64,000 bases of DNA, from assembly GCA_015060975.1 (NCBI GenBank), contig SUXI01000002.1:204318-268317 (forward strand). The letters are read 5' to 3'. This DNA comes from Bacteroidales bacterium. Lineage in GTDB: Bacteria > Bacteroidota > Bacteroidia > Bacteroidales > Muribaculaceae. Each line of letters starts with the position of its first letter. Position 1 is the first letter of the stretch. Under the pieces are notes generated by a model. That model saw only the letters and a program-made list of their open reading frames with translations, made no database searches and was not told the origin of the DNA. Made by a program: the position numbers and the translations under genes. Of this stretch, positions 54,408 through 63,675 are shown piece by piece.

Positions 54408-54836
54408 ATGAAAAAAAACAAACAGAACAAAGATAATTCAAGCCCCTCAACCTCTCCCCAATTATTAATAACATCAAAAACCGTGTTCTTGTGGTTTATC
54501 ACCATTGGAATGCTTCTCATCGCCACCGGCACAGTGATGCCATTATTAATGCAAAACGGCGACAACGATTTGTTTAAGTATGTTTATAGCGGTGGAGCGA
54601 TAATGCTTCTCATTGGTCGATTATTCACCTCTTATAAAGGGAATAACATTAGATTGAAACGTCTTTATCGCATTGAAAGTTGGAGTGCGATTTTCTTTTG
54701 CGTTGCGGTGTTTTTCATGTTTTATGAAGGAGCCGGAGCGCGTGATTGGCTTGCATTCACCCTTGCCGGTGGAGCGATACAAATATATACCTCGATAATG
54801 ATTCCACGCACTATCGCTAAAAACGATAAGCGTTAA
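54408..54836 (+). CDS. Small four-helix membrane protein
   Basis: This 142-residue protein has a polar N-terminus (Lys, Ser and Pro-rich, about 22 residues) and four membrane helices (about 26-46, 58-72, 90-105, 112-130) with a basic loop (YKGNNIRLKRLYRIES). I recall similar proteins downstream of divIC in related Bacteroidales, but no function is known. It is co-transcribed with the divIC-like gene. Confidence 0.75.
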   Translation: MKKNKQNKDNSSPSTSPQLLITSKTVFLWFITIGMLLIATGTVMPLLMQNGDNDLFKYVYSGGAIMLLIGRLFTSYKGNNIRLKRLYRIESWSAIFFCVAVFFMFYEGAGARDWLAFTLAGGAIQIYTSIMIPRTIAKNDKR

Positions 54837-54874
54837 TAAAGAGTAATTTATAAGGCTATTTAACGAGTATTTCG

Positions 54875-54882
54875 TAACTTTG
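54875..54882 (+). promoter_or_regulatory. -7 promoter box of coaX, leaderless arrangement
   Basis: TAACTTTG ends 8 bases before the coaX ATG at 54891, again placing the transcript start at or next to the start codon. Confidence 0.6.
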
Positions 54883-54890
54883 CCCTCGAA

Positions 54891-55619
54891 ATGGGATATA
54901 ATCTCACAATAGACCAAGGCAACAGCTCGGCAAAGGTGGCTGTTTGGGATAGAGCCGACATCATTTTTGATGCCAGCTTTAAGCAATTCAAGGGCGAGGA
55001 TATTGCTAATTTAATTACCCGGTTCCCTAATATCGACAAAGCTGTTTATTGTTCGGTAGCCGATGAGGGAAACGAAACAATTAAATTTCTCAATGAGAAA
55101 AACATCAAAACATTAATACTCGACCACTCAACATTGCTTCCCATAACAAATGCCTATAAAACGCCACAATCGCTCGGTCGCGACCGAATAGCGGCAGCCG
55201 TGGGGGCTTGGAGCAATCACAAAAACAAAGATATTCTTGTGATTGACTTGGGGACAGCCATAACCTACGATGTGGTTACTGCCAATGGTTGTTATATTGG
55301 CGGGAATATCGCCCCCGGCATAACAATGCGGCTTGAGGCTTTGCACAACTACACAAGCCGATTGCCATTGGTTGAAGCAACCGGGCATTGCCCGTTGTGG
55401 GGAGAAGACACCACTACAGCCATACGCTCGGGGGTGCTCAACGGTGTTATTGGCGAGATTTACCATTATAAAAAACAGTTGTCGCAATCACCTGTTGTGA
55501 TTCTCACCGGAGGCAATGCGACATTAATAGGACCGATGCTTGATTTTACTCCCGAAATCGACCATCATTTAGTAACAAGAGGATTAAACAGTATATTGAT
55601 ATATAATGAAAATAACTAA
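54891..55619 (+). CDS. coaX: Type III pantothenate kinase
   Basis: This 242-residue ASKHA-fold kinase phosphorylates pantothenate, the first step of coenzyme A synthesis. It shows LTIDQGNSSAKVAVW (phosphate loop), the RDRIAAAVGAW segment, VIDLGTAITYDVV, GGNIAPGITMR and a C-terminal ILTGGNA. The length is normal for the class. Its 3' end overlaps the next gene by 14 bases; with the barrel protein, lptC and the CorC-like gene it forms an envelope-oriented operon. Confidence 0.95.
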   Translation: MGYNLTIDQGNSSAKVAVWDRADIIFDASFKQFKGEDIANLITRFPNIDKAVYCSVADEGNETIKFLNEKNIKTLILDHSTLLPITNAYKTPQSLGRDRIAAAVGAWSNHKNKDILVIDLGTAITYDVVTANGCYIGGNIAPGITMRLEALHNYTSRLPLVEATGHCPLWGEDTTTAIRSGVLNGVIGEIYHYKKQLSQSPVVILTGGNATLIGPMLDFTPEIDHHLVTRGLNSILIYNENN

Positions 55620-56844
55620 ACAACTATTAGCATTGGCACTTATTTTGAGTGCGTCAATGGGTATAATCGCACAAAATGCCATGACCCCATATTCTCGCTA
55701 TGGATATGGTATTCTTCAAGATAATGCCACATCGGCACAACGCGCCATGGGGGGAGTGGGCTACGCTATGAATTCGGGACGGCAAATAAATGTAATGAAC
55801 CCCGCCTCGTATGCGTCAATCGACTCTCTTACATTCCTTTTCGACATGGGAATTAGCGCCTCGGCATTATGGAGCGAAGAAAACGGAAAAAAAGGAAAGG
55901 ATTTTGGCGGAGGTCTCGATTACATCACTATGCAATTCCCCATTAGCAAATATTTAGGTGGTAGCATAGGTATTTTGCCTTTTTCATCGGTAGGATATTC
56001 ATTTGGCAACGAAGTGCTTCATGGAACAAACAGCCGTCAAGGCAGTGGAGGATTAAATCAATTATATGCCGGAGTGAGCGGACGTGTTTTTAATAAACTC
56101 AACCTTGGAGTAAACGTTTCATATCTTTTTGGCACAACAATCAACGACATCTATGCCAACACATCAACCGGCGCCACAACTCTATTTGAACGAGTTATGC
56201 AAGTGAGAGACTGGCGACTACAATTTGGGGCACAATACACATTTGACATCAGCACAAAAAACAGCGTAACAATAGGTGCCGTATTCTCTCCGGGGAAATC
56301 ACTACTTGGTAAAACATGGGGCATGAAATACGACATCAATCAAGATGAAGCCCCCGACACAATAGGCTACACATCCACAAAAGGGAAATATTCACTACCG
56401 GCAAGTTGGGGTTTCGGTGTGAATTACGAGTGGAATAAACGTCTCATCGCCGAAGTCGATTTCACATATCAAGCATGGAAAGACGCTAAATATTCGGCTC
56501 TTGAAAATTTTGAAAAATCTCGTTTCGACAACCGTTGGGAAATTGCCGCAGGGGTTCAATACACGCCTAAACCTCGTGGCAACTATATACAACGCATACA
56601 ATATCGCATGGGTGGATTCTACAATCACGACTATTTAATGGTTAATGACAATAATATTAGGGAATTTGGCATTACCGCCGGACTTGGGCTGCCCGTAAAC
56701 GGCTTTAAAACCATCTTGAATTTAGGCTTTGAATATCGCCACCGCCAAGCCAATCCCGAGCCCCTCATTAAAGAAGACTTCTTTAACATAACACTCGGCA
56801 TTAACTTTAATGAAATGTGGTTCTGGAAAAACAAGATTCGCTAA
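55606..56844 (+). CDS. FadL/OmpP1-like outer-membrane barrel protein
   Basis: This 412-residue protein has a signal peptide (about 22 residues) and then NAMTPYSRYGYG, AQRAMGGVGYAMNSGRQINVMNPASYAS and alternating beta-strands up to LGINFNEMWFWKNKIR. These features fit the FadL-like transporter group seen next to coaX and lptC in Bacteroidales. The transported compound is unknown; hydrophobic nutrients are typical of the broader family. It overlaps coaX by 14 bases. Confidence 0.82.
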   Translation: MKITKQLLALALILSASMGIIAQNAMTPYSRYGYGILQDNATSAQRAMGGVGYAMNSGRQINVMNPASYASIDSLTFLFDMGISASALWSEENGKKGKDFGGGLDYITMQFPISKYLGGSIGILPFSSVGYSFGNEVLHGTNSRQGSGGLNQLYAGVSGRVFNKLNLGVNVSYLFGTTINDIYANTSTGATTLFERVMQVRDWRLQFGAQYTFDISTKNSVTIGAVFSPGKSLLGKTWGMKYDINQDEAPDTIGYTSTKGKYSLPASWGFGVNYEWNKRLIAEVDFTYQAWKDAKYSALENFEKSRFDNRWEIAAGVQYTPKPRGNYIQRIQYRMGGFYNHDYLMVNDNNIREFGITAGLGLPVNGFKTILNLGFEYRHRQANPEPLIKEDFFNITLGINFNEMWFWKNKIR

Positions 56845-56861
56845 TTAAAACGTCATTCCTT

Positions 56862-57560
56862 TTGCGACAATTAAAAACATTAAGAGTTCTACCTGCATTA
56901 GTTTCAATCGCATTCTTGTCAATCGCCATAACCGCATGCCAAGAAGATAAAAAAAACTATGTGTATGAAAATGGAAACGCCAATGAGGTTCCCTCAATGG
57001 TCACTCGCAATGTGGAAACTTTCATATCCGACTCAGGAATAACCCGCTATCACATATCTACCAAAACATGGAATGTGTTTGACGAAGCCCGTGAACCACG
57101 TTGGACTTTCCCCGACGGCCTTTTCCTTGAGCAATATGACGACTCTTTTAATCAAAGCGCCAAAGTAGTATGCGACTCGGCGATTTATTTCAGCGAAAAA
57201 CGCATTTGGCGTCTTGACGGAAATGTAGTTATGATAAACGTTGAAAAAGACACATTCATGACAAAACAGTTGTTTTGGGATCAACGCCGAAAAAGAATAT
57301 ACTCCGACACGGCTTTTATGCGCATCGTGAGCCGTGAACGCACCATCGAGGGATATGGGTTTTCTTCCAACGAGCAAATGAACGACTATTACATCAAAAG
57401 ACCCACTGCAATATTCCCTGCCGAAAATATGCGAAAAAACAACGACACAACCAATATCGACTCTACAGTTAAAGCACAACCCCAACCCTCAATACAGGCC
57501 CAACAAAAACCCAATGGGTTAAAAAAAGCCAATATCAACCCTCAAGCAATAAATGATTAA
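56862..57560 (+). CDS. lptC: LPS export protein LptC
   Basis: No ATG precedes the signal peptide. A TTG at 56862 begins a lipoprotein-type signal (RQLKTLRVLPALVSIAFLS, Cys26), and a GTG at 56817 in the same frame, inside the upstream gene, is the alternative. The body (RWTFPDGLFLEQYDD, AIYFSEKRIWRLDGNVVMIN, LFWDQRRKRIYSD) is the LptC/OstA-like beta-jellyroll that passes LPS from LptBFG to LptA. The tail is Gln/Pro/Asn-rich and probably disordered. It lies between the barrel protein and the CorC-like gene. Confidence 0.85.
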   Translation: MRQLKTLRVLPALVSIAFLSIAITACQEDKKNYVYENGNANEVPSMVTRNVETFISDSGITRYHISTKTWNVFDEAREPRWTFPDGLFLEQYDDSFNQSAKVVCDSAIYFSEKRIWRLDGNVVMINVEKDTFMTKQLFWDQRRKRIYSDTAFMRIVSRERTIEGYGFSSNEQMNDYYIKRPTAIFPAENMRKNNDTTNIDSTVKAQPQPSIQAQQKPNGLKKANINPQAIND

Positions 57561-57572
57561 TCTCTTTTTATT

Positions 57573-58850
57573 ATGGAAATAACCACTTGGCTCATAATTG
57601 CACTGATTTCTCTCTTATTTTCCGGTCTGTTTTCCGGAACAGAAATTGCATTTATAACATCCAACCGCATCAGAGTTGAATTAGACATGAAAAAAGGTGG
57701 ACTACGAAGTAAAATCATAAACCGATTTTACTCCGACCCCGAATTTTTCATATCTACAATACTTGTGGGGAACAACATCGTCCTTGTTATATATGGTATG
57801 GGCGCAGCCGCATTGCTCGACCCATGGCTTGAAAGCATATATCAAAACGATGTGTTTGTGCTTATTATGCAAACAATCATCTCTACCGCAGTGATACTTC
57901 TCACCGGAGAATTTTTGCCTAAAACAATATTTCGCATAAACCCCAACAGTTCACTGAAATATCTGTCAATTCCCATTGCCATATTTTACATCATCCTATA
58001 TCCTGTATCACTTTTCACTTCATGGCTGTCAAAATTATTAATGAAAATGTGTGGCATAAAAATAAAAGACACAACAACCAAGTTGCTCTCGGTTGGAGAA
58101 TTAAACCAATATATCGAATCGACTATCGACGAACAACAAGAAGAGCAACAAGAAGTTGAACATGAAGTTAAAATTTTTCATAACGCACTCGACTTTTCCA
58201 CAACACACCTTCGCGACTGCATGATTCCTCGCAACGAGATATTCGCAGTGGATATTGAGGAAACATCACGAGAGGAACTAAGCGAATTATTCACAACGTC
58301 GGGACGTTCAAAAATCATTGTTTATAAAAACGACATCGACAATGTGTTGGGATATATCCATGTCAGCGAATTGTTTGATCCCGCTTGCAATTGGAAAGAG
58401 CATCTAAAACCGGTTGTTTTTGCACCCGAAACGTTATTGGCAAACAAAATGATGCGTCGCCTGCTCTCTGAAAAAAGGTCGATAGCTATTGTCATTGACG
58501 AATTTGGAGGCACAGCCGGAATGGTCACACTCGAAGACCTTGTTGAAGAAATATTCGGCGACATTCAAGATGAGCATGACCAATCTGAAATTGTGGAAAA
58601 AATATTGGGAGATGGCATGTATGAATTTTCGGGACGCGCCGAAATCGCGCATCTTAACGATAAATACCTCCTCGACATCCCCGAAAATGACGAATACCAA
58701 ACCCTTGCAGGCTACATACTCGTCAGCACCGGTAAAATCCCCAACCAAGGTGAAAAGATTACACTTGGCAACATCGACTTTGAAATAATCAACAAGTCGG
58801 CCAACCGATTGGAACTCATCAAAGTTACTATATCATTGAGCAAAGAATAA
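57573..58850 (+). CDS. CorC/HlyC-type protein (GldE-like) with CNNM, CBS and CorC domains
   Basis: This 425-residue protein has an N-terminal CNNM/DUF21 membrane domain (helices from about 5 to 170; FSGTEIAFITSNRIR), a paired CBS domain (about 205-330; HLRDCMIPRNEIFAVD, IAIVIDEFGGTAGMVTLEDLVEEIFGDI) and a C-terminal CorC_HlyC domain (about 345-420). Family members affect magnesium or cobalt resistance; in gliding Bacteroidetes the homolog is called GldE. Here T9SS cargo genes occur in the window, but a link is only speculative. Confidence 0.88.
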   Translation: MEITTWLIIALISLLFSGLFSGTEIAFITSNRIRVELDMKKGGLRSKIINRFYSDPEFFISTILVGNNIVLVIYGMGAAALLDPWLESIYQNDVFVLIMQTIISTAVILLTGEFLPKTIFRINPNSSLKYLSIPIAIFYIILYPVSLFTSWLSKLLMKMCGIKIKDTTTKLLSVGELNQYIESTIDEQQEEQQEVEHEVKIFHNALDFSTTHLRDCMIPRNEIFAVDIEETSREELSELFTTSGRSKIIVYKNDIDNVLGYIHVSELFDPACNWKEHLKPVVFAPETLLANKMMRRLLSEKRSIAIVIDEFGGTAGMVTLEDLVEEIFGDIQDEHDQSEIVEKILGDGMYEFSGRAEIAHLNDKYLLDIPENDEYQTLAGYILVSTGKIPNQGEKITLGNIDFEIINKSANRLELIKVTISLSKE

Positions 58851-58924
58851 CCAATAACCTTGCTTGTTGACTCTGCAACAGTGCAAAAACCCACCAACCT
58901 TTTGGGTATATTAAAATTTTAATA

Positions 58925-58932
58925 TATCTTTG
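58925..58932 (+). promoter_or_regulatory. -7 promoter box of the psd-pssA operon
   Basis: TATCTTTG matches TAnnTTTG, 28 bases before the psd ATG. Confidence 0.6.
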
Positions 58933-58960
58933 CATATTAATATAGACATTTTATAGCCTG

Positions 58961-59650
58961 ATGAGAGTTAAAATTCACCACGAAGGAACCAACATTATCA
59001 TAATATTGCTAATCATTCTATTGGCAATAAACACTCCTTTATGGCTGTATGTCAAGCCTATTGCCATCCCCATTACAACATCGGCAATATCTGCTATTCT
59101 ATGGCTATTGGTTGTAAACTTTTTCCGTTCGCCACGCCGTAGATTCACGGGCAACCGCGAAAATGTGGTTGTGGCAAGTGCCGACGGCAAAGTAGTGGCC
59201 CTTGAGCGCACCTTTGAAGATGAGTATCTTCATCGCGAGGTGATTCAGCTATCGGTATTTATGAGCATTTTCAACGTTCACGCCAATTGGTTCCCTGTTG
59301 ATGGCGAAGTTATATTCTCAAAGCATCATCCCGGGCGCTTCATGGCAGCATGGCTACCTAAGTCAAGCACCGAAAATGAACGTTCCACTGTGGTTATACG
59401 CACTAAAAACGGACAAGAAATCCTCATGCGTCAAGTTGCCGGAGCCATGGCACGTCGCATTGTCACATACGCCCAACCCGGTGTTGAGTCCTCAATCGAA
59501 GATCACATGGGATTTATCAAATTTGGTTCTCGTGTAGATTTATATCTACCTCTTAATACCGAAATAAACGTAAAAATAGGCGACTTTACAATAGGTGGCA
59601 TAACCGAAGTGGCTCGCCTCAAGCCTCAAGAAGATGTTCAAAAAAATTAA
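58961..59650 (+). CDS. psd: Phosphatidylserine decarboxylase proenzyme
   Basis: This 229-residue membrane-associated enzyme converts phosphatidylserine to phosphatidylethanolamine. It is of the short archaeal/Bacteroidetes type, with two N-terminal membrane helices, NFFRSPRRRF, FMSIFNVHANWFPVDG, and the self-cleavage site in KFGSRVDLYLP, where Ser (about 190) becomes the pyruvoyl group. It overlaps pssA by 17 bases, so consecutive enzymes of the same pathway are translationally coupled. Confidence 0.95.
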   Translation: MRVKIHHEGTNIIIILLIILLAINTPLWLYVKPIAIPITTSAISAILWLLVVNFFRSPRRRFTGNRENVVVASADGKVVALERTFEDEYLHREVIQLSVFMSIFNVHANWFPVDGEVIFSKHHPGRFMAAWLPKSSTENERSTVVIRTKNGQEILMRQVAGAMARRIVTYAQPGVESSIEDHMGFIKFGSRVDLYLPLNTEINVKIGDFTIGGITEVARLKPQEDVQKN

Positions 59651-60335
59651 AGCAAATATACCTAATACCATAACTTGCCTCAACCTCCTTGCCGGTTGTG
59701 TTGCTTGCATTTTCGCGTTTCATTCACAAGAAATGTATGGAACCCTCAAAGGTTATGAAATTGTATTCATGCTCATTGGCGTTGCGGCGATATTTGATTT
59801 CTGTGATGGCGCAGCCGCCCGATTGCTACACGCTTATTCAAATTTAGGTAAAGAACTTGACTCACTTGCCGACCTCATTAGTTTTGGAGTCGCTCCGGCA
59901 ATGCTAATGTATAACACAATGACATACCACAACGGTGGCGAAATCACTGCGTTTGCAGCATTGGCAATAGCGATTTTTGGCGCCATTCGCCTTGCCCGCT
60001 TCAATGTCGATGACCGTCAAACCGAAACATTCATCGGGCTTCCTATCCCTGCAAATGCCATCTTTTGGATTGGGGCTTGCGCATTAATCAATGATTATGG
60101 CTATCCCGGTGATGGCGCTATGATTGCAGCATTGGCAGTGATGTCATTATTTATGGTCGCCCCCATTAAAATGTACTCTCTTAAGTTTCATGATTTCGCA
60201 ATTCGTGAAAATTATAAACGCTACCTCATAATCATTTCTGCCATTTTGTTTGTTATATTCTGTGGCGTTTCGGGTTTATCTTGGACCATCTTCCTTTATA
60301 TCTTGCTATCGATATTCTCTCGCAAAAATATCTAA
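59634..60335 (+). CDS. pssA: CDP-diacylglycerol-serine O-phosphatidyltransferase
   Basis: This 233-residue integral membrane enzyme makes phosphatidylserine from CDP-diacylglycerol and serine. The CDP-alcohol transferase motif is complete: DFCDGAAARLL, then GKELDSLADLISFGVAP. About seven membrane helices follow. It supplies the substrate of the psd product encoded immediately upstream. Confidence 0.95.
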   Translation: MFKKIKANIPNTITCLNLLAGCVACIFAFHSQEMYGTLKGYEIVFMLIGVAAIFDFCDGAAARLLHAYSNLGKELDSLADLISFGVAPAMLMYNTMTYHNGGEITAFAALAIAIFGAIRLARFNVDDRQTETFIGLPIPANAIFWIGACALINDYGYPGDGAMIAALAVMSLFMVAPIKMYSLKFHDFAIRENYKRYLIIISAILFVIFCGVSGLSWTIFLYILLSIFSRKNI

Positions 60336-60393
60336 TGCAAGCAAGGGAACGACACGTCTATAAAAACTATATTTAATCTATATATTTTGAAAA

Positions 60394-60732
60394 ATGGGTT
60401 TTTTAGATTTTCTGTTCATATTATTCCTCATTTTTATAGGAATCCCGCTTTTTAAGGTGGGATTTAAGATTTATCGCATGCAAAAAGAGGCGAAAAAAGC
60501 CTTTTCACAATTCAACAAACAACAGCAACAACGAGCCGAGGAATATGAATCGCAACAACGACGTCAACAACAACACCAACGTCGCAAATCAATGGGCGAA
60601 TACATCGATTTTGAAGATATTTCAGACCTGCAACAAGCATCATCAACCAAATCACACCAATCCTCATCAAAAAAATCCCGCATCAAAGATGAGCCACTCA
60701 TCACCGATGCCGAGTGGGAAGAAATTAAATAA
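60394..60732 (+). CDS. DUF4834-like small membrane protein
   Basis: This 112-residue protein has an N-terminal membrane helix (about 3-22), then a basic and Gln-rich stretch (FNKQQQQRAEEYESQQRRQ), a conserved MGEYIDFEDI and an acidic end ITDAEWEEI. This layout matches the Bacteroidetes DUF4834 family, which has no known function. It begins a run of small conserved genes ending with the TPR regulator. Confidence 0.78.
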   Translation: MGFLDFLFILFLIFIGIPLFKVGFKIYRMQKEAKKAFSQFNKQQQQRAEEYESQQRRQQQHQRRKSMGEYIDFEDISDLQQASSTKSHQSSSKKSRIKDEPLITDAEWEEIK

Positions 60733-60758
60733 CCCATCACCCATAATCACATTTCGTT

Positions 60759-61112
60759 ATGAACCCCGAAGAGGTATATGCAATGTGCATGGAATTTCCT
60801 TATGCCGAAGCTACATTTCCTTTCGACAGCTCTACACTTGTGTTTAAAGTTGGCGGTAAAATGTTTGCGCTCTACCCTCTCGAAAAACCCGAACTCATAT
60901 TGGTGAAATGCGACCCGCTTCGAGCTATCGAACTGCGTGAAAAGCATCGTGAAATAAATGCCGCTTGGCACATGAACAAAAAGCATTGGAACCAAATCGA
61001 CCTCACCGGCTCGCTATCGCACTCGCTCATTAAAGAACTCGTGGCTCACTCCTACAACTTGGTTGTGGCTAAACTGCCCCGCAAAACAAAAGATGAACTA
61101 AACATAAAATAA
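60759..61112 (+). CDS. MmcQ/YjbR family protein
   Basis: This 117-residue protein has the compact CyaY-like fold family pattern: FPYAEATFPFDSSTLVFKVGGKMFALY, LVKCDPLRAIELREKH, NKKHWNQIDLTGSL and LIKELVAHSYNLVVAKL. It was called DNA-binding from structure in some members; its cellular role is unclear. It is 8 bases upstream of the DUF2461 gene and probably co-transcribed. Confidence 0.88.
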   Translation: MNPEEVYAMCMEFPYAEATFPFDSSTLVFKVGGKMFALYPLEKPELILVKCDPLRAIELREKHREINAAWHMNKKHWNQIDLTGSLSHSLIKELVAHSYNLVVAKLPRKTKDELNIK

Positions 61113-61120
61113 CCCCTCAC

Positions 61121-61834
61121 ATGGCTCAATACTACACCCATCGACTCTTTGATTTCCTCCACCAAGTGGCAACCAACAATAACCGCGAATGGTTTCACGC
61201 CCACAAAGGCGAATATGACGAACTGCGTGCCTTGTGGATGGAAGAACTCGACCGTTTGATTGCTTTGATGACTGCATGGGAACCTCAATTGGCTTCACAA
61301 TCGGCACGGTCGTGTGCCTACCGTTTCTATCGCGACACTCGTTTTTCGCAAGATAAATCACCCTACAAAACATTCTTCTCGGCAGCTATAAGCCCTTGGG
61401 GGCGCAAGTTGCCTCGTGCCGGATTCTACCTACACATGGGCATCGACGAAGAAAACCTTTGGGGTGGTTCGGGGCTATATGGAGGTATATGGTGTCCCGA
61501 CACGGCGATGCTTAACAAACTACGCCATGCCATCGTCGATAACATCGACGAATTTGAGGAAATAATCAATAACCCTGAGTTTGTCAAACATTTTCCCTCG
61601 TGGATAGGCGACTCACTTAAGAACGTACCTAAAGGATGGGACAAAGACCACCCGCAAGCCGGGTTGTTGAAGCTCAAAGAATATGGACGGTTATGCTCAT
61701 GCAAAGAAGCATTTTTTCGTGACCCTGCATGGGTCGAAATCGCCGCACACCGGTTCTCTCTTCTCAAACCACTCATCGACTTCCTCAACTACTCCCTCGA
61801 CGAAGATGAACCTTTCATATTAGATATATTATGA
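61121..61834 (+). CDS. DUF2461 family protein
   Basis: This 237-residue cytosolic protein shows the family pattern LFDFLHQVATNNNREWF, the YRFYRDTRFSQDKSPYKTFF segment, AGFYLHMG, and FPSWIGDSLKNVPKGWDKDHP. The family is widespread and has no assigned function. Its stop overlaps the start of the TPR regulator gene (ATGA). Confidence 0.88.
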   Translation: MAQYYTHRLFDFLHQVATNNNREWFHAHKGEYDELRALWMEELDRLIALMTAWEPQLASQSARSCAYRFYRDTRFSQDKSPYKTFFSAAISPWGRKLPRAGFYLHMGIDEENLWGGSGLYGGIWCPDTAMLNKLRHAIVDNIDEFEEIINNPEFVKHFPSWIGDSLKNVPKGWDKDHPQAGLLKLKEYGRLCSCKEAFFRDPAWVEIAAHRFSLLKPLIDFLNYSLDEDEPFILDIL

Positions 61835-63552
61835 AACACATCTTCGCCATCATATTATCCATTATGTTGCTCTCTGCCTGTGGCGAAAGCGAGCGTAACA
61901 GCCAATTACTCAAACGTGCCGAAACCGTGATGGAAGATAGCGCCGAGGTGGCTCTGGCGATTTTGCAAGATAGCATCGACTCGGCATCTCTATCCACCGA
62001 GCGCGGACGCGCCATTCATGCCCTTCTCCTTTCACAAGCACTCGACAAGAATTATATTGACATCGCTTCCGACTCAATCATCGCTCCCGCCGTAAAATAT
62101 TTTGCCAATATAACAACCGATGATAATGCAACCGACGTGCGTTATGCCATGCTCACGAATTATTATCTTGGAAGAATATTATTAAATCAAAATAAACTTT
62201 CCGATGCGATTATTGCATGCTCCAAAGCTATTGATTATGCCAAAGAACTAAATGCCGATTTTTATTTAGGGCTTATTTATAGATCTATTCGCGATGCATA
62301 TTACAAAACTCACAACCACAGCGAAAGCATTAAATATAGCAAATTAAGCCATTCCCACTTTAGCAAAATTAATAAACAACCACACAAAAAATATGCGCAT
62401 TTTTCATTAGCAGTTGCATACAATAATAATGGGGATTTTAATGAAAGTCAAGCGATTTATCATACACTAATCGACTCCGCCACAATATATTGCGACACAA
62501 TTTTCCTTATTGAAGTTTTAGAATCTTACTCTCATCTCTTATGGAATAATCTAAAATATTCACAATCAAAACAAATACTTAAATCGCTACAAAACAGCTA
62601 CATGCATCAACTATCAGCAAAATCTCTTGCTCATTTAGCCGATATATATTCAAATGAAGGAAAACAAGATAGTGCATCTTATTATCTAACTTTAGCCAAA
62701 CACAATGCTACAAATAATAAAGATAGCATTGCAATTATGATTGCTGATTATAATTATTCATTAATTAATACTGATTATAAAAAAGCCCTAAATCTTCAAC
62801 AAGAACAAATAAATGCCCTAAACGCATCCACTAAAGAGATTTGGCAACAATCAGTAATGACTCTTCAACGTGATTATTTTGAAAGTCAAGCAAAAATCTC
62901 AAAATTAGAGGTAGAATCTCAAAAAAATCAAATAATATTAATTATCATCATATCAGTAGCAATATTACTTATATTTATTTTCGTAATATATGCACTGCGA
63001 ATGAAAAATAAAGCTCAAACAGAGAAAATCAATCGCATCTTGAGCGAGCATTATCAATCCAAAAATCTAATTTCTAATGCTGAAAAACGAATCATTGAAC
63101 TTGAACATCTTTTGGATAACGAAACTCATAAATCGCAAAGTTTGATTAATGAACTTGCAATACAAAAAGAATCACTGCAATTATTATCCCAACAAGCTAT
63201 ACTTCGAGAAAAGACCACCAATGCTATTGAATTATCTGACATAGTTACTCGATTCTACAAGATACTCTCAGAAAACTCTAACCCTACTACCGAAGATTGG
63301 GAAAATCTTGACAATTATATCAACCTACAATTCCCGGGATTCAAAAGCGTGCTATACAAACTAACAAAACTAAGTGAAATTGAATATCAAGTATGCCTGC
63401 TTTTGAAAAGCAAATTCACTCCTCATGAAATTGCTTCTATTATAAATCGAAGTCGCTTCACTATGACTTCAATCCGTACTCGTTTATATTTCAAAATGTT
63501 CAAAGAAAAAGGTTCAACCCATAATTTTGATGATTTTATACGTTCTTTATAA
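61831..63552 (+). CDS. TPR lipoprotein-type transmembrane regulator with C-terminal HTH
   Basis: This 573-residue protein has a lipoprotein-like signal (Cys17 in LLSACGES), TPR-type helical repeats over about 30-340, one membrane helix at about 367-389 (IILIIIISVAILLIFIFVIY), a coiled coil (about 395-460) and a C-terminal LuxR-like HTH (about 518-560; YQVCLLLKSKFTPHEIASII). This is a one-protein signalling design seen in Bacteroidales: a periplasmic TPR sensor and a cytoplasmic DNA-binding end. Its codon use is more AT-rich than its neighbours from residue 110 on. The gene after it is the likeliest target (inference). Confidence 0.82.
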   Translation: MKHIFAIILSIMLLSACGESERNSQLLKRAETVMEDSAEVALAILQDSIDSASLSTERGRAIHALLLSQALDKNYIDIASDSIIAPAVKYFANITTDDNATDVRYAMLTNYYLGRILLNQNKLSDAIIACSKAIDYAKELNADFYLGLIYRSIRDAYYKTHNHSESIKYSKLSHSHFSKINKQPHKKYAHFSLAVAYNNNGDFNESQAIYHTLIDSATIYCDTIFLIEVLESYSHLLWNNLKYSQSKQILKSLQNSYMHQLSAKSLAHLADIYSNEGKQDSASYYLTLAKHNATNNKDSIAIMIADYNYSLINTDYKKALNLQQEQINALNASTKEIWQQSVMTLQRDYFESQAKISKLEVESQKNQIILIIIISVAILLIFIFVIYALRMKNKAQTEKINRILSEHYQSKNLISNAEKRIIELEHLLDNETHKSQSLINELAIQKESLQLLSQQAILREKTTNAIELSDIVTRFYKILSENSNPTTEDWENLDNYINLQFPGFKSVLYKLTKLSEIEYQVCLLLKSKFTPHEIASIINRSRFTMTSIRTRLYFKMFKEKGSTHNFDDFIRSL

Positions 63553-63587
63553 AAACCTATATACCAACCATTTGCCATCATCAATGC

Positions 63588-63619
63588 AAAATGCACACAA
63601 AATGCACACATGAAAATGC
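63588..63619. promoter_or_regulatory. Tandem direct repeats in front of the DUF3244-like gene
   Basis: AAAATGCACAC occurs twice head to tail (63588-63598, 63599-63609), with a partial third AAAATGC at 63613-63619. The 11-base period equals about one helical turn, and the array reaches the expected -33 region of the promoter at 63642-63649. It is a candidate regulator site. Confidence 0.5.
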
Positions 63620-63641
63620 TTAAATATTTTTTCATTTAACA

Positions 63642-63649
63642 TATTTTTG
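63642..63649 (+). promoter_or_regulatory. -7 promoter box of the DUF3244-like gene
   Basis: TATTTTTG matches TAnnTTTG, 26 bases before the ATG at 63676. Confidence 0.5.
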
Positions 63650-63675
63650 GAGAAATATTCAAAATTATTGTAATA

